This document shows, one piece after another, positions 1-9,853 of a stretch of DNA of 64,000 bases. The notes beneath the pieces were generated by a model. The model worked only from the letters and a program-made list of their open reading frames with translations. It was not told the origin of the DNA and made no database searches. The stretch's first letter is position 1. The number at the start of each line of letters is the position of its first letter. The position numbers were made by a program, and so were the translations under genes. The DNA is taken from the NCBI GenBank assembly GCA_022606425.2, contig JAHDVF020001235.1, forward strand, positions 1 through 64,000. Reading direction: 5' to 3'. This DNA comes from Lepidostoma basale. Taxonomy: Eukaryota; Arthropoda; Insecta; Trichoptera; Lepidostomatidae.

Positions 1-705
1 TTACGATTCTTTACTATGTATATGTATAAATATAAATAATAAAAACATATTAGACCATTTTATTAATTAAAAATTTAATTGAAATCGTAACGTTTCAAAA
101 TAATTTTAAAATAATATTAATCACTTAAAAGCCAACATAATCTTTTGACTGAAAAAATGTTTTTATAAAAGTCATTAAAAAACCTAGGGTCCCTTTTTAA
201 CGTAAATTTATTTTTTCATCCATTAGAATGGAAAATTATTTTCAGGAATGATATAAAATGAAAACCATTAAATAAAAAATGATTTTACATTGTGTTCGGT
301 GTCGTATTTTTAAGGACACTCGTTTTGTATTTCAATATAACACTTACGAAGTCCGTTTCCCACAATTAGTAAAATTTGTAAAAATTCACACACCAAAGGG
401 AAAGAGCGTTTAGTGCAATTTCGTAATTTTAAATGAAAAAGTTTAAAATATATAAACACTAGACTTTGTTAAATCGATCAGAAAAATGTTTTATTGTTCG
501 ATTTGTGGTATTCAAATAAACGCATTGTTATTGTTTACTTTTGCTTTAGAAAACGAAATTTTTACATTTTAGTTTTATCTAACTTTAAAAAAACGTGTTT
601 TTTATTTATTCATTATAAAATTGTCGTGACCCCTGTTTCGCCAACTAATGTTGAACCCGTAAAAATGAAATAAACAGATTGTGATAGTGTAAAAAAAGTT
701 TCAAA
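1..705. other. AT-rich stretch, nothing recognised
   Basis: Very AT-rich sequence with homopolymer runs. I see no coding signature, SINE box or inverted repeat here. Confidence 0.5.
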
Positions 706-770
706 TTAAACAGTTAATAATGTTGAAGTATCATAGTGTGTCCGCCAAAACAATGGATTGCTGTTTAGTT
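706..770 (+). repeat. Family A element, outer flank fragment
   Basis: The stretch with GTATCATAGTGT followed by CCAAAACAATGGA recurs at about 56786-56826 and, reversed, at 31262-31312. In both of those places it adjoins a family A hammerhead palindrome. Here it stands alone, so it is read as a truncated copy of the same element. Confidence 0.55.
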
Positions 771-1400
771 TGTTAACATTGGATTCATGCGTTGTTTTTC
801 CAAGTATTTATAATTTTTCATATAATTTTTATTACGGTTTGATATATGCATTAAAATAGTTTTCCAAAATCGGTTTCGTTATGTCACCGCTGTTATATAC
901 TTTATAAAAAAATATATTAAAAAATAGGACATGTAAATCTCAAATAACAGTCTGGATTATAACAGGAGAACTAACAAATCTTTCAAAGGTAATGAAAAAT
1001 GCAGTTTATCAAATTAATAAAAAATATTTAATTCAAATGTGGTGTGTCCTTATAAATACGTAAAAAAATGGTTGTTGCGTGATATATAAATAAAGTTTTA
1101 TTTTTACTTTTATATTAAAATTGAAAAATAGAACTTAACAATCTTTACCTGTGAGAGAATAAAATTCTTTAAATAAAAGTGTCCCACCGTAACTCCGACA
1201 TTTAACGGCATTCACGGCGTGATTAAATCGCTTCAAAATGTAAACCGACAGGATAAATTCAAACATTTAGCGAAGTAAAAAACTCTCTAATGACGTATTT
1301 GAAAAGAGCTCTATTAAACGTCGGAAATCATTAATCTAAGCTGACCTTCAGCTTTCAGCCGTTGAGTGAGGCAGGCGGGAAAATTCATCTTTGGAACTTC

Positions 1401-1736
1401 TTAAGAATTCTTCAATTTTAAATTTAAAGTAAGAAAATGAATCGACTGTTTTAAAAATTTAAAAATTATATGAACCAAGTTCGGTCTAAGGTCGATTAGT
1501 CGGGTATAATGCTGTTGGACAATTTCAACGAGGATTCGTGTATCGAAAACACGATGTGAAAACATGACACTTGAAAATGAAGTTTGTATTTTACAATCAA
1601 GAATATCCCTGTAAGGTCTTGGTCTCTGTGAAGGGGAACATTGTTGTAAGATATTTTTAACATTAAATTGCATTTCTTGCCAACAATAATTATCATCCAT
1701 TTGTTCGTAAACCTGACGAAGCTCCGGTAGAAGCAT
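1401..1736 (-). other. Unassigned 111-codon open frame
   Basis: An ATG-to-stop frame on the minus strand (MLLPELRQVYEQMDD...). It is one of the few longer frames here that does not look like a transposon product. I recognise no domain, and the C-terminal third is lysine/leucine-rich and AT-driven. There is no neighbouring exon or promoter evidence. It may be an old transposon piece or chance. Confidence 0.15.
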
Positions 1737-1794
1737 AATCGATTGGTTGTAAATAAAACGGTGTTAAAACATATAATATTGGTATTTTATGATA

Positions 1795-1925
1795 TGTTTA
1801 ATATAATCAAATGATTCTACTGAAATCTCTCGATGGAAGTTCATTCGACACACTGTCGATGCCAACGAGCCTGGCGAAAGCAGTCGTTGTTAAAATAAAG
1901 ACAAAAGTGGAAGTAGTTAAAAAAA
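1795..1925. repeat. Family E element with degenerate hammerhead-like core
   Basis: Family E is a unit running AAATAAAGACAAA, GTGGAAGTAGTTAAAAA, CATCGTTTTATTTAA, then AATGAACTTCCATC. Other copies lie near 11430, 12190, 12937 and 30245. Here the inverted left part (TGGAAGTTCATT) abuts a core at 1855-1884 with GAUG, a CCA/UGG mini-stem, CGAAA and GUC. The core is shorter than canonical CUGANGA, so ribozyme status is uncertain. Confidence 0.5.
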
Positions 1926-1990
1926 ACATTATAAACTGTTAAATTTAAAAACTTTGTTTTATGTATCACAATTGTATTTTTATTTTACGC

Positions 1991-2026
1991 AACAGCTGTT
2001 TTGTCAACCTATGTTGACATCATCAG
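1991..2026 (-). ncRNA. Hammerhead-like motif A1 (minus), core mutated
   Basis: Mirror copy in the left arm: CUGAUGA (2026 down to 2020), the same six-pair stem II, then AAAA instead of GAAA, CAGCUG and GUU. The G12-to-A change should abolish activity, so this looks like a decayed twin. Confidence 0.5.
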
Positions 2027-2042
2027 TTGTTATTTGTAACAC

Positions 2043-2078
2043 CTGATGATGTCAACATAGGTTGACGAAACAGCTGTC
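2043..2078 (+). ncRNA. Hammerhead ribozyme-like motif A1 (plus)
   Basis: CUGAUGA (2043-2049), one extra U, stem II GUCAAC/GUUGAC (2051-2056 with 2061-2066) with AUAG loop, GAAA (2067-2070), palindrome CAGCUG as a loopless stem III, then UC with predicted cleavage after 2078. Stem I is weak (C-G, mismatch, C-G, A-U). The extra base between CUGANGA and stem II departs from the textbook core but recurs in the other families of this window. A loopless palindromic stem III would need a dimer to fold. Confidence 0.65.
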
Positions 2079-2152
2079 GCGTAAAATAAAAATACAACTG
2101 TGATACATAAAACAAAGTTATTTTTTTTATTTAACAGTTTATAACAGTTTAT

Positions 2153-2266
2153 AATCGACGTGCGTGCATGGTGCGATGTATGAATGTGGAGGAAGCCCGA
2201 GAGGTGTGCCAGGACAGGCCAGTGTGGCGATCCATCCTCTCTGCCTACCCTGTTAGTTAGTTAGTT
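2153..2266 (+). mobile_element. RTE-1 LINE, 3'-terminal fragment
   Basis: The frame encodes the RTE-1 C-terminus (MNVEEAREVCQDRPVW then LSAYP) and ends directly in TTAGTTAGTTAGTTA. The usual hairpin before the tail is missing, so the last 20 or so bases of the 3' UTR are deleted. It lies right after palindrome A1. Confidence 0.75.
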
Positions 2267-2711
2267 ACATTGTTTTACTATTTAAAAAAATACATTGTAT
2301 TACTATTTAAAAAAATTCATTGTTTTATTTCATTAACATTTTTAATAATTACCAACTTGAATATTGGTTAATAAATAAAAATTTGTTTCCTTTTTTTTTG
2401 TATTTCAGACAATATTATTTGTAGATAATATAAAAATAATAAACACACATATTCCTGGACAACTCGGTTTATCATTCGAGGAACATTCTGTGTATGTTCT
2501 GAATCCTTCCACATAATACAAGTTTTTATCTCAAATTCGCGTTTATTTTGGCAATTGATATGAATTCTAAAAGGACGTCATTTTGTTTTTCATTTCGAAT
2601 TTTATCTTTATACACGTTTTGTATTTCGTCTTCTTCATTCTGTAAGTCTTATGGTATTTTTGGACGTGATATAAATTTTGATCCTATGGAGAAGACGTCC
2701 AACAATCTATC

Positions 2712-2975
2712 CATCGCTTTTGGTGGTCGTTCTGTTGGTTGACGCCCTTCTGGGATCTCGTGCCTCAGAATCTTGTGAATCCTCGCTGATTCCATCCTCT
2801 TCTCGTGGTCTTTCCAGAATCGTCTTCTCTCTTAACTCCATCTATCATTAATATTGCAAGTTCTACAAATCTCCAGTAAGATTTCCTGACTCTAAGAGCT
2901 CTAGCTACAATAGTGTGCAATGTTTAAATTTCTGCTCTTCTGAAATGTTTCGTACTGACTGAATATATTCTTTTG
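2712..2975 (-). mobile_element. ARADT-family LINE fragment
   Basis: Reads on the minus strand and aligns by eye with the fragments at 5490-5835 (-) and 55205-55550 (+), for example the shared segments for W.DH..RM.. and GRP. Frames are broken. It corresponds to the region after the reverse transcriptase domain, as is usual for 5'-truncated LINEs. Confidence 0.55.
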
Positions 2976-3106
2976 AATTTGTGATATATTAATAATATAT
3001 ATTTTTATAACATCGTTTAATTTATTTTGAGCATTAATGAAACTTAAAAATGTTAGAATAATTTATTCTACATTCGCCATCACTTTGTTTTGTGGATTCA
3101 CATTCA

Positions 3107-3306
3107 AATAACTTTTTGAAAACATTGTATTAACTCAACACTTTTTGCGCTTTTCACAAACATGTTTCGGGACACAAACTTTCCTTCTTCAATGTATTAA
3201 TGGTTTCAAAATTCTTACACTGAAAAAGGGACGTTTGTGTCCCAAAACATGTTTGTGAAAAGCGCAAAAAAGTGTTATGATAATACAATGTTTCCAAAAA
3301 GTTATT
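3107..3306. repeat. Family C palindromic element with two hammerhead-like cores
   Basis: Inverted arms start at AATAACTTTTTG (3107) and end at CAAAAAGTTATT (3306). Inside, the minus core at 3159-3192 reads UUGAAGA-A-GGA...UCCC-GAAA-CAUG-UU. The plus core at 3220-3253 reads CUGAAAA-A-GGGAC...GUCCC-AAAA-CAUG-UU with a five-pair stem II. Both have core substitutions, so they are probably inactive. Confidence 0.65.
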
Positions 3307-3371
3307 CATAACATAACATCTGTCAGATCATGTAAACAATTTTAAACTATTTTTTAAAATGTATCTCTTTA

Positions 3372-3402
3372 CTGAAGAAGGACTTTTTGTCCGAAACATG
3401 TC
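3372..3402 (+). ncRNA. Hammerhead ribozyme-like motif C3
   Basis: CUGAAGA (3372-3378), one extra A, stem II GGAC/GUCC with a UUUUU loop, GAAA (3393-3396), palindrome CAUG, then UC. All catalytic-core positions match the CUGANGA...GAAA consensus except for the extra base before stem II. Stem I pairing is poor. The downstream sequence to about 3530 (TATATACAAAGTATAT, then GAGAAATAAA) is shared with the 12.9 kb and 20.0 kb copies. Confidence 0.6.
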
Positions 3403-4129
3403 TATGTAATTTTATTTTTTTAATAAACGTGTTGTATATACAAAGTATATAAAAAATAAAAAGAGAAATAAACCATCATTACAACACAAAGTTTGGCGTT
3501 TGTAGAAAAAAAGTTATTCAAATTTTAGAATATTTTTTCTGTTATAAATTTTCAGATAATATAAATATATATTGTATATTAATAAATTGGAAATGGTAAA
3601 GTTTTATTCAATATAATACATTTGAATATAGATAAATACAATATATATTTTTAAATATTTAAAAGCATTCTTGCAACACTATCACAAAATACTTATAACT
3701 TCTAAGATATTTAACTCCTGAATTGATTTTTTTACGTGTTGGTATTAGGTTTAGAGTAGTCAAAATTGTAATGCTGGATTTTTAAATATATTGAATTATG
3801 CAAGGAATTAAAAAGCATTTAATTATAATTGTTTGTTGATAATAGCATCTAAAAGCGTCATTAAAAGATGAAACATAGTATTCATATATTTTATTACCTA
3901 GATAAGACGTTATTCTCACTTTGATATTTATTGACAAAACTGTGTTCACTCCTGTTTATCTTCAATTAATGGAATATGTAGGTTAATGGCTTCATTTGAA
4001 ATAAAAGTATTGAACATTTGTGAAGTAAGTGAAATTACATTCCAACAATTGTGCAATTGTCAGGTGCCTTCAGGCGACTTGAGCTCTTTAGTGTAATAAT
4101 ATCTGGGGGTTTATTTATCAACTTCGAAC

Positions 4130-4345
4130 GGTTTGTTTGTGTGTCGGGTGGTGTCAGGAGCACGCGACAGGGGGCGACTCTCGGTCCGTTCCCCAGTCGG
4201 GTCTTGCCCGTAGTTTCTGCTCTTCTCACTTGCAGAAGGAACAAGAAACGGACCGAAATTGCAAGATTGTTCTGCTTTTTGTGACGTCAGCGATGTCGTT
4301 CTAACAGAGACTTCGGGAAATAAATATAACACCACCCCAAGACAA
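4130..4345. other. GC-richer island, no element signature
   Basis: Local GC rise with open frames of 70-77 codons on both strands, which usually reflects composition rather than coding. I recognise none of the peptides. Possible host regulatory DNA. Confidence 0.25.
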
Positions 4346-4445
4346 TAGGAACTAAAATATAGGGCAGTTTATACATGGATATAAATATAGATATTTAACT
4401 TCTATGTTGTTTCTTGAAAAAATCTGTAAAATTTCATTTTAAATA

Positions 4446-4690
4446 ATTAATACGAATGACAACGTCTGGTTTCTAGAAATAATATTGAGAATAACATGTT
4501 TTGACTTTCTAATGCATTATCAAATGACATTAGAAGGTATTATCAAATGACAGGCAGACAAACAGACGTAGAAAGGCATTATCAAATAACATGACAGACA
4601 ACATTAAATATTGTCCAAGAAAGACGAAATATGTCATTACCATAAACTATTATAAAACTTCTAGCAAAGAGACGTTGTCATTTGGATTAA
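4446..4690. repeat. Family G palindromic element (ACGTCTG...TCTAGAA ends)
   Basis: Terminal inverted repeats: ATTAATACGAATGACAACG with TCTGGTTTCTAGAA at the left, and TTCTAGCAAAGAGACGTTGTC at the right (split here for length). The interior has several related pieces of ATTATCAAATGACA and a GACGAAAUAUGUCAUUACC block, which resembles the GAAA-NNNN-UC part of a hammerhead. Other copies: 23135-23260, 34850-35006. Confidence 0.6.
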
Positions 4691-4734
4691 ATATTTCATT
4701 TAATTTAATATATTTTATTATTTTTATACTTTAG

Positions 4735-5168
4735 ATCGCTTAGAAGAGTGTTTGATAAAACCACATAAAATAAACGAGAAATAAGAAAAGAATATAAGGC
4801 AAAAGAATGCGTCCAGTTGAAAATTGAGAAACAGTCACTCAGATTGTTTGGAAATATGGAACGAAAAGATCTGATTAGTATCTGTGATACTTGTATTTAT
4901 TAATCTGATTAAACCATTAAATACAAGTATCACAAATAAAAAAATAAATGGAATAAGGCTGAGAAAAATATGGCACGACCCAATTAATCAATAACTTTAA
5001 GGCAGTCATTTATGAAGCATTTATGAAGCTGGGAAATGGACTGGCGTGCATGTCACGATGTATAAGTGTAAAGAAAGCGCGAGTTATGATAATACAAAAC
5101 CGTATGGAGATCCATTTTCTTACCTATTCCCCACCGCGAATTGACGTGACGGTTAGTAAGTTAGTTTA
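4735..5168 (+). mobile_element. RTE-1 LINE, decayed 3' part
   Basis: Recognisable pieces of the RTE-1 C-terminal region (CGCTTAGAAGAGTGT, then LFGNMERKDL, then ACHVTMYKCKESAS) and a decayed tail GGTTAGTAAGTTAG. A non-RTE block containing an inverted ACAAGTATCAC repeat (about 4890-4930) interrupts it. Many stops; clearly dead. Confidence 0.6.
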
Positions 5169-5249
5169 TGAACAAAGGAGAATTTTTTAATAAGTTTACT
5201 CCATAAATCATTTTTCAATTGTAAATTAAGATTTTTGGAAATAAAATAT

Positions 5250-5356
5250 AGGAAAAAGAGAAGGATGGAGTGCCGCATCAGTAAAAGTGTGACAGTCCAT
5301 TCTTTCTGCCTACCCTTTCGGGGAGACGGCGTGATGATTAGTTAGTTAGTTAGTTA
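5250..5356 (+). mobile_element. SINE-3 (RTE-1 partner), 3' part
   Basis: GAGAAGGATGGAGTGCCGCAT, an AGTGTGACAGTCCATTC block, TCTGCCTACCC, a CCTTTCGGGGAGACGG hairpin and a TTAGTTAGTTAGTTAGTT tail (quoted in parts). The 3' end matches RTE-1 but the upstream part is non-coding and shared only with the other SINE-3 copies. Confidence 0.7.
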
Positions 5357-5489
5357 AATATAGGAAAGAAGAAAAATATTCACAGTAATGTTTAAAGTGC
5401 ATTTAGAAATTTTGTGTTATATTTGCGAAAATAATTTAACCGTTTAATTTAACATTATTATTATTATAGAGCTTGCGATCTGTTTAAGC

Positions 5490-5835
5490 AGGATAACAAT
5501 TTTTTTCCTGTGATGAAGATGACCAGTTTTTTTGCATCTCTTTGGGGGTCGTCCTGATGGTCGACGGCTTTTTGGAATCTCGTGCAACACGATCTTACGA
5601 ACCCTCGCTGGATCCATCCTCTTACTGTGGTCCCTCCAGAATCGTCTTCTTTGCCTACTCCATCTCACTATGTCATCAAGTTTGCAGGATCTGCGAATCT
5701 CTTCTTTGTGTCTTCACCCACGATAGGTCGCAATGTTTTCATTTCTACTGCTCTTAGGAGATGTTTGGTTCTGACAGTGTCTGCTCTTGCTTCGATTCCA
5801 TATATCATTATGGGCCTGTTGCATGGTCATTGAAT
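5490..5835 (-). mobile_element. ARADT-family LINE, C-terminal fragment
   Basis: The minus strand encodes ARADTVRTKHLLR, then VEMKTLRPIV, DDIVRWSRQRRRFW and RMDPARVRK, then PSGRPPKR. This is the arrangement seen after the RT domain in RTE-type LINEs (EMKTLR...DI.RW...RPRGRP). The same family appears, better kept, at 48190-48625. One frame break near the middle; 5' truncated. Confidence 0.7.
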
Positions 5836-5839
5836 AAAC

Positions 5840-6914
5840 ATTACGTTTAAAAAAAATATTGTATATTACTTGTAAATAATTTTGATAAGCGATGACAACC
5901 GTACTAGTCCAACGTCTTTAGATGCTTAAATTGTCAACTATGTAATTAAGATGGTATGAGTGGCCGCAATAATGCATTTATTAGATAAAGCTCGCCAAAT
6001 CGTATCATCAAGTACTTATTTTTGTTCTTAAACTTTATTACTTTCCAAATTTGAAAATTAAAACTCCCATTGTAAAATCCTGAACTCTCCCACGAAAATT
6101 TTTTAAAGCGCACTTTTATAATGCTATTTAAAACAAAAAGATCGTTTTTTCTCAAAATCTGCGCATTTTCAAGATCAAAAACAACATTTTTTTAATTAAG
6201 AAAATATTGCTTTCAACTGAACCACCAAATGTAATGCATTTTAAAACAACAAAAAAACATATTTACTAAAAACCTTCACATTTTTAGGATCAAATGGAAC
6301 ATTTTTAATAAAGAAAATACTGCGTTCAACTAACCAATATCATTATATCTATAAAGTTGCTATTAAAAACTTTCAAACGTTTTTAATACTGAAAATCAGA
6401 TACTTTAATAACAGAGCCAAGAATTTTTAACGCGTAATGTCTAAATATTTAAGTGTAACCATTTCCCAACAGTACCTACTCATTTATGCATTTGCAAATT
6501 TAAAATAATTGGACCGTTTTAACACCATTTTCATTTCAGAGATATAACCCCCCTCTCGCCGAGGGTAGGTACCTAATTGTCCGCCAGCCCTTGGCGGCGA
6601 CCCTTGAAACAGTTTTTCATCCTAATTTCTTCCAATTAATGCGGTTCCCTTTTATCCCGATCTTCTCCGTTACCTTTTGTAAATCTTTAAAAGTACTTTA
6701 AAATATCTCCAATTATCGCTTAGATTAAGTAAACGATTTGCTTTGTTGCGTTACCAGCACGCTTCCCGTTGCATTATTTTGAGAGATTCATTTGTTTCAA
6801 TGCCATACAATTATGCACGTTTATGTGTTCGAGTACTCGTTAATACAAATTGTTCCGTTTCATTTATTTATTTTAAATAATAAACAAATTAACAAGAACT
6901 TATATATTTTTCTA
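5840..6914. other. Unassigned stretch
   Basis: AT-rich with no clear element. There is a small GC patch at 6548-6610 (CCCCCCTCTCGCCGAGGG). Repeated phrases of the type AAGATCAAAAACAACATTTTT at 6170-6310 suggest an old internal duplication. Confidence 0.35.
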
Positions 6915-7095
6915 TGTAACTAACTAACAAACCATCACGCCGTCTCTCCGAAAGGGTAGGCAGAAAGAATGGACTTGTCACACTTTAACCGATGCGGCAC
7001 TCCATCCTTCTCTTTTCGCCCCGCGGGAGACGCGGTGTAATGGGTTGCGAACCTCATCGCCACCAATAGGCATATCCTGCGCACACTTAGATCGT
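6915..7095 (-). mobile_element. SINE-3, near full length
   Basis: On the minus strand: a GAGGTTCGCAACCC segment (close to a pol III B box), GCGTCTCCCGCGGGGCG hairpin-like block, GAGAAGGATGGAGTGCCG, then the RTE-1 type 3' end with CCCTTTCGGAGAGACGG and a (TTAG)n tail. No coding capacity. It is the longest copy with 21550-21730. Confidence 0.7.
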
Positions 7096-7689
7096 ACAAC
7101 ATCCACAAAATAAATCTAAAATAAATCATATAAAATACAATAATATAATATAAAATAACAAAATAAAAATAATTTAACACATAATGTTCGTTTTAGATGG
7201 TGCACATATTGTCTATTTAATTTATGTTCCACGTATCCACCGTTTTTTTTTAATTAATGTAATAAGGCACTTAAAACTAACCAACACCAGCAAGAACAAA
7301 AAATTATATTGAAGAAATTATTCAAATTGTCATTGGAACGAATGAAAAATTTATTTTTACACCTGTAAAAATTCTTTATTTAAACGAAAAAACTTTCTTA
7401 ATTTTAGCATAAAAACAGTATAAACGTATTACGTGTCACAATTATCTATTATAAAGTATGGCAACAACCAAATTCACACAAAACAATTCACTTATACACG
7501 AAATATCTCCAAATTTACGGGAGTACCACATGAACCAAACCAAATTTTCAAAATCTGAACCAGTATGTATTAATACTAAATAATACTAAATACCAAAGAA
7601 AACTCATACAAAACCGAAAAAATACCCAAACATGTTAACAAAATATGATTCCTAAATGCGATTCAGAATTGAATACATCTACAGAAGCG

Positions 7690-7980
7690 GTCATTAATTT
7701 TGAATCTTATCATCATCATTATCCGCCTTGAGTCATCCAGTGCTGAACGTAAGCCTCTCTTCTCGACTTCCACAACTCTCTATCTCTCGCCGCTCTCTGC
7801 CATTGACCTCCTGCCACTCTCTTGGTGTCATCAGACCATCTGGCTTATGGTCTGCCAGGTTTTCTATGGCCGGTTCTCGGTTGCCACTCCAGGGTGCGTC
7901 ATGTCTACCGATCATCCGTTGTCCTTGCTATATGGCCGGGCCAATTCCATTTCAACGAGGCTATTTTGCACGCTATTTTA
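7690..7980 (-). mobile_element. RTE-2-type LINE, 3' fragment
   Basis: Minus frames read IASLKWNWPGHIARTTDD, then LEWQPRTGHRKPGRP, ARWSDD, then W..REERLTF. This is the K.W.GH.AR...GRP..RW.DD pattern of BovB/RTE-type LINEs. The 3' end passes into a (GAT)n run at 7712-7720, a usual simple-repeat tail. Two or more frame breaks. Confidence 0.65.
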
Positions 7981-8034
7981 AATCTTATACTGCACATAAA
8001 ATATTAGTTTTGTGAAAATTACATTCATTTCAAT

Positions 8035-8270
8035 TCTTCTTCTTCTTCAAGTGCCCTGTCAGGTCCCCCTAACGTTGGCGATCACCTCGGCGAACCTGTC
8101 CCTGTCCTGCGCCGCTCGGAACAGCTACTCCACACTTCGGATGCCGGTCCACTCCCTCACGTTTCGCAGCCAGGGCATTTGTCTCCTTCCGGCCCCTCGG
8201 CGTCCCTCAATTTTCCCCTCCAATATCAGTTGGAGAAGGTTGTACTTTTCCCCACGCAGTATATGACTCA
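8035..8270 (-). mobile_element. RTE-3 LINE, 3' fragment
   Basis: Reverse complement of the 3' end of the element at 8330-8860: shared W.GM.....L.RAAQDR..FA..IANV and the TGACA tail leading into (GAA)n. It sits 60 bp from the other copy in opposite orientation. Frames are interrupted. Confidence 0.75.
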
Positions 8271-8329
8271 GATGTGAGATCTTTCATTTCAATTAACCCA
8301 TTTAAATTGTTGGCAGTTCAATCAATATT

Positions 8330-8860
8330 TTCATCTATTACAATCGCGATGAGACCCTTCTTCTGTGACGATAATTTAAATCTTAAACTTCGACAAAGAA
8401 TGATAAAAGCTTACATATGGTCAGCTCTATTATACGGAAGTGAAACATGGACTCTAAAAGTGAACGTAATGAATCGGTTAGAAGCATTCGAAATGTGGAT
8501 ACACAGAAGAATGCTTCGTATACCTTGGACCGAAAAGGTCAGTAACGTCGAAGTACTTAGGAGAGCCGGAGCCAAGAGAGAGCTGTTGTCGAATGTCAAA
8601 GTGAAAAAGGTCTCATATTTGGGTCACGTGCTGCGTGGAGAAAAGTACCGCCTCCTCCGACTTATATTGGAGGGCAAGATAGAGGGAAGACGGGGAGTTG
8701 GCAGAAAACAGATGTCCTGGCTGCGCAACATTAGAGAGTGGACCGGAATGAGGACGGTGGATGACCTGTTTCGGGCAGCGCAGGACAGGGAGGTTTTCGC
8801 CGGAGTGATCGCCAACGTCGGGGGGACCTGACACGGCACAGGAAGAAGAAGATTACAATC
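8330..8860 (+). mobile_element. RTE-3 LINE, C-terminal region open
   Basis: The longest uninterrupted LINE frame in the window (185 codons from 8274; the element itself seems to begin near 8330). Key pieces: SALLYGSETWTL, RRMLRIPWTEKVSN, VLRRAGAKREL, YLGHVLRGEKYRLL and RMRTVDDLFRAAQDRE-like end. This is the region C-terminal to the RT palm, including the LGH/RGEKY segment. No YxDD palm remains, so it cannot work alone. It ends in TGACACGGCACAGGAAGAAG with a (GAA)n tail. The open frame suggests a fairly young insertion. Confidence 0.8.
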
Positions 8861-8911
8861 GCAATGCTTAAATAGATATAATAAATGTATTATTGAATAT
8901 TAATGAAGAAA

Positions 8912-9090
8912 CCGGGTGGTGGTCTAGGGGATAGAACGCTTGGCTCCTGATCCAGGGGACATGGGTTCAAGCCTGGATACGACCAGATTCCTTCTTCATA
9001 ATAATGAGCTATTTTCTGCTCACATTGAAGATTGTAAAATAAATTCTAATATCATTGATGTAAATCCTTGATATTAGTCTATTTTTTTTT
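8912..9090 (+). mobile_element. SINE-2, tRNA-derived
   Basis: Pol III A box TGGTCTAGGGG (8920-8930) and B box GGTTCAAGCC (8964-8973) at normal tRNA spacing, followed by a non-tRNA body (AATAATGAGCTATTTTCTGC) and T-rich end. Near-identical copies are at 50107-50290 (+) and 22885-23010 (-). The acceptor stem does not pair properly and no tRNA 3' end is seen, so it is not a functional tRNA gene. Confidence 0.8.
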
Positions 9091-9129
9091 TAAACTCACT
9101 TTGTTCATTATGTTTATTATTATCGTTGT

Positions 9130-9165
9130 CTTGACGAAGGCTTATAGCCAAACAGAAACATGTTT
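9130..9165 (+). ncRNA. Divergent family C hammerhead-like core
   Basis: C-UUGACGA-A-GGCU UAU AGCC, then AAACA-GAAACAUG-UU. Stem II has four pairs. A five-base duplication-like insert separates stem II from GAAACAUG, so the core is broken. Read as a decayed family C relative. Confidence 0.35.
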
Positions 9166-9169
9166 CCCC

Positions 9170-9853
9170 AGCGTTTATCATTCATGTATTCCTATGTGTA
9201 TTATCATTAACGTTTAATCATATTATGCATATCATGTTTGATTATTGGAACAAACAAAAAATGCTTAAACTCTTATATCAACTTAATTATAACATTTTTA
9301 TTATTTTATCACAGATTTTTACGTATCCATTATGAGGTGTAACCACGAATTCCCGAGAACGCCTGAGACGATAATCTTCCCCAAAGTTTCATCATAAATC
9401 TCCAATCTCTGACAGTGCTATCAGCCAGCAGTTTATAGACCACTGTTCCACGTATCCGGAAGCGCTGAGTTCAGATAAATCGGAGATCTTGCGGAAAAAT
9501 CTTATACATTGCCTGAATCCTTTACGGCTATTAACTAATCTCTGTTGGCTTATCGATTACTATTTCTGGCATCTGCGAATAACTCTTTGGATTATTTTAC
9601 TTTTTGTATGATTTCTACAAGAATACTGTTTTATACGTATTTACAATATCTATACTTAACTCCAAAACTCCTACATGGTCTGATCTTGTTATTTGAATTT
9701 TTTTCGTAATTACTAGTATATTAAACAATTATTTTTCGAATGTAGCTAAAAAGCTTAGGTTCTTGGGTTTAATAAATTCGGGATGTGCGTCCGTCCAGTT
9801 TCAAAATAAAAGAGTAATTATTTGAAACCTATCCATCGTAATCATTTATTCTG
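9170..9853. other. Unassigned stretch
   Basis: No coding or repeat signature recognised; moderately GC-richer between 9345 and 9500. Confidence 0.3.

Larger units (their letters stand above)
1931..2143. repeat. Family A palindromic element, copy A1
   Basis: An almost complete inverted repeat. The arm at 1931-2026 (starting ATAAACTGTTAAAT) is mirrored at 2043-2143 (ending ATTTAACAGTTTAT) around a loop of about 16 bases. Each arm carries a hammerhead-like core facing outward. Related copies are at 31312-31514 (both arms) and 56690-56785 (one arm). Family is inferred as Penelope-like or retrozyme-like from the hammerhead, not from any coding sequence. Confidence 0.75.

Noticed and set aside
2252..2266. 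TTAG runs as telomeric repeats
   Set aside because: The unit is TTAG, not TTAGG, is only 3-4 copies long and always directly follows the RTE-1 or SINE-3 3' end.
2391..2412. Splice acceptor-like TTTTTTTTTGTATTTCAG
   Set aside because: No open exon follows that resembles a protein; pyrimidine-AG strings are common in AT-rich DNA.
4035..4335. Overlapping open frames on both strands as a gene
   Set aside because: Three frames on two strands overlap in a GC patch, which is expected from composition; no recognised domain.
7700..8015. Plus-strand frames of 93 and 95 codons
   Set aside because: They are antisense shadows of a minus-strand RTE-2 LINE fragment.
8912..8990. Possible functional tRNA gene
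   Set aside because: A and B boxes are present, but the acceptor stem does not pair and the same sequence continues into a repeat body found at three places; it is SINE-2.
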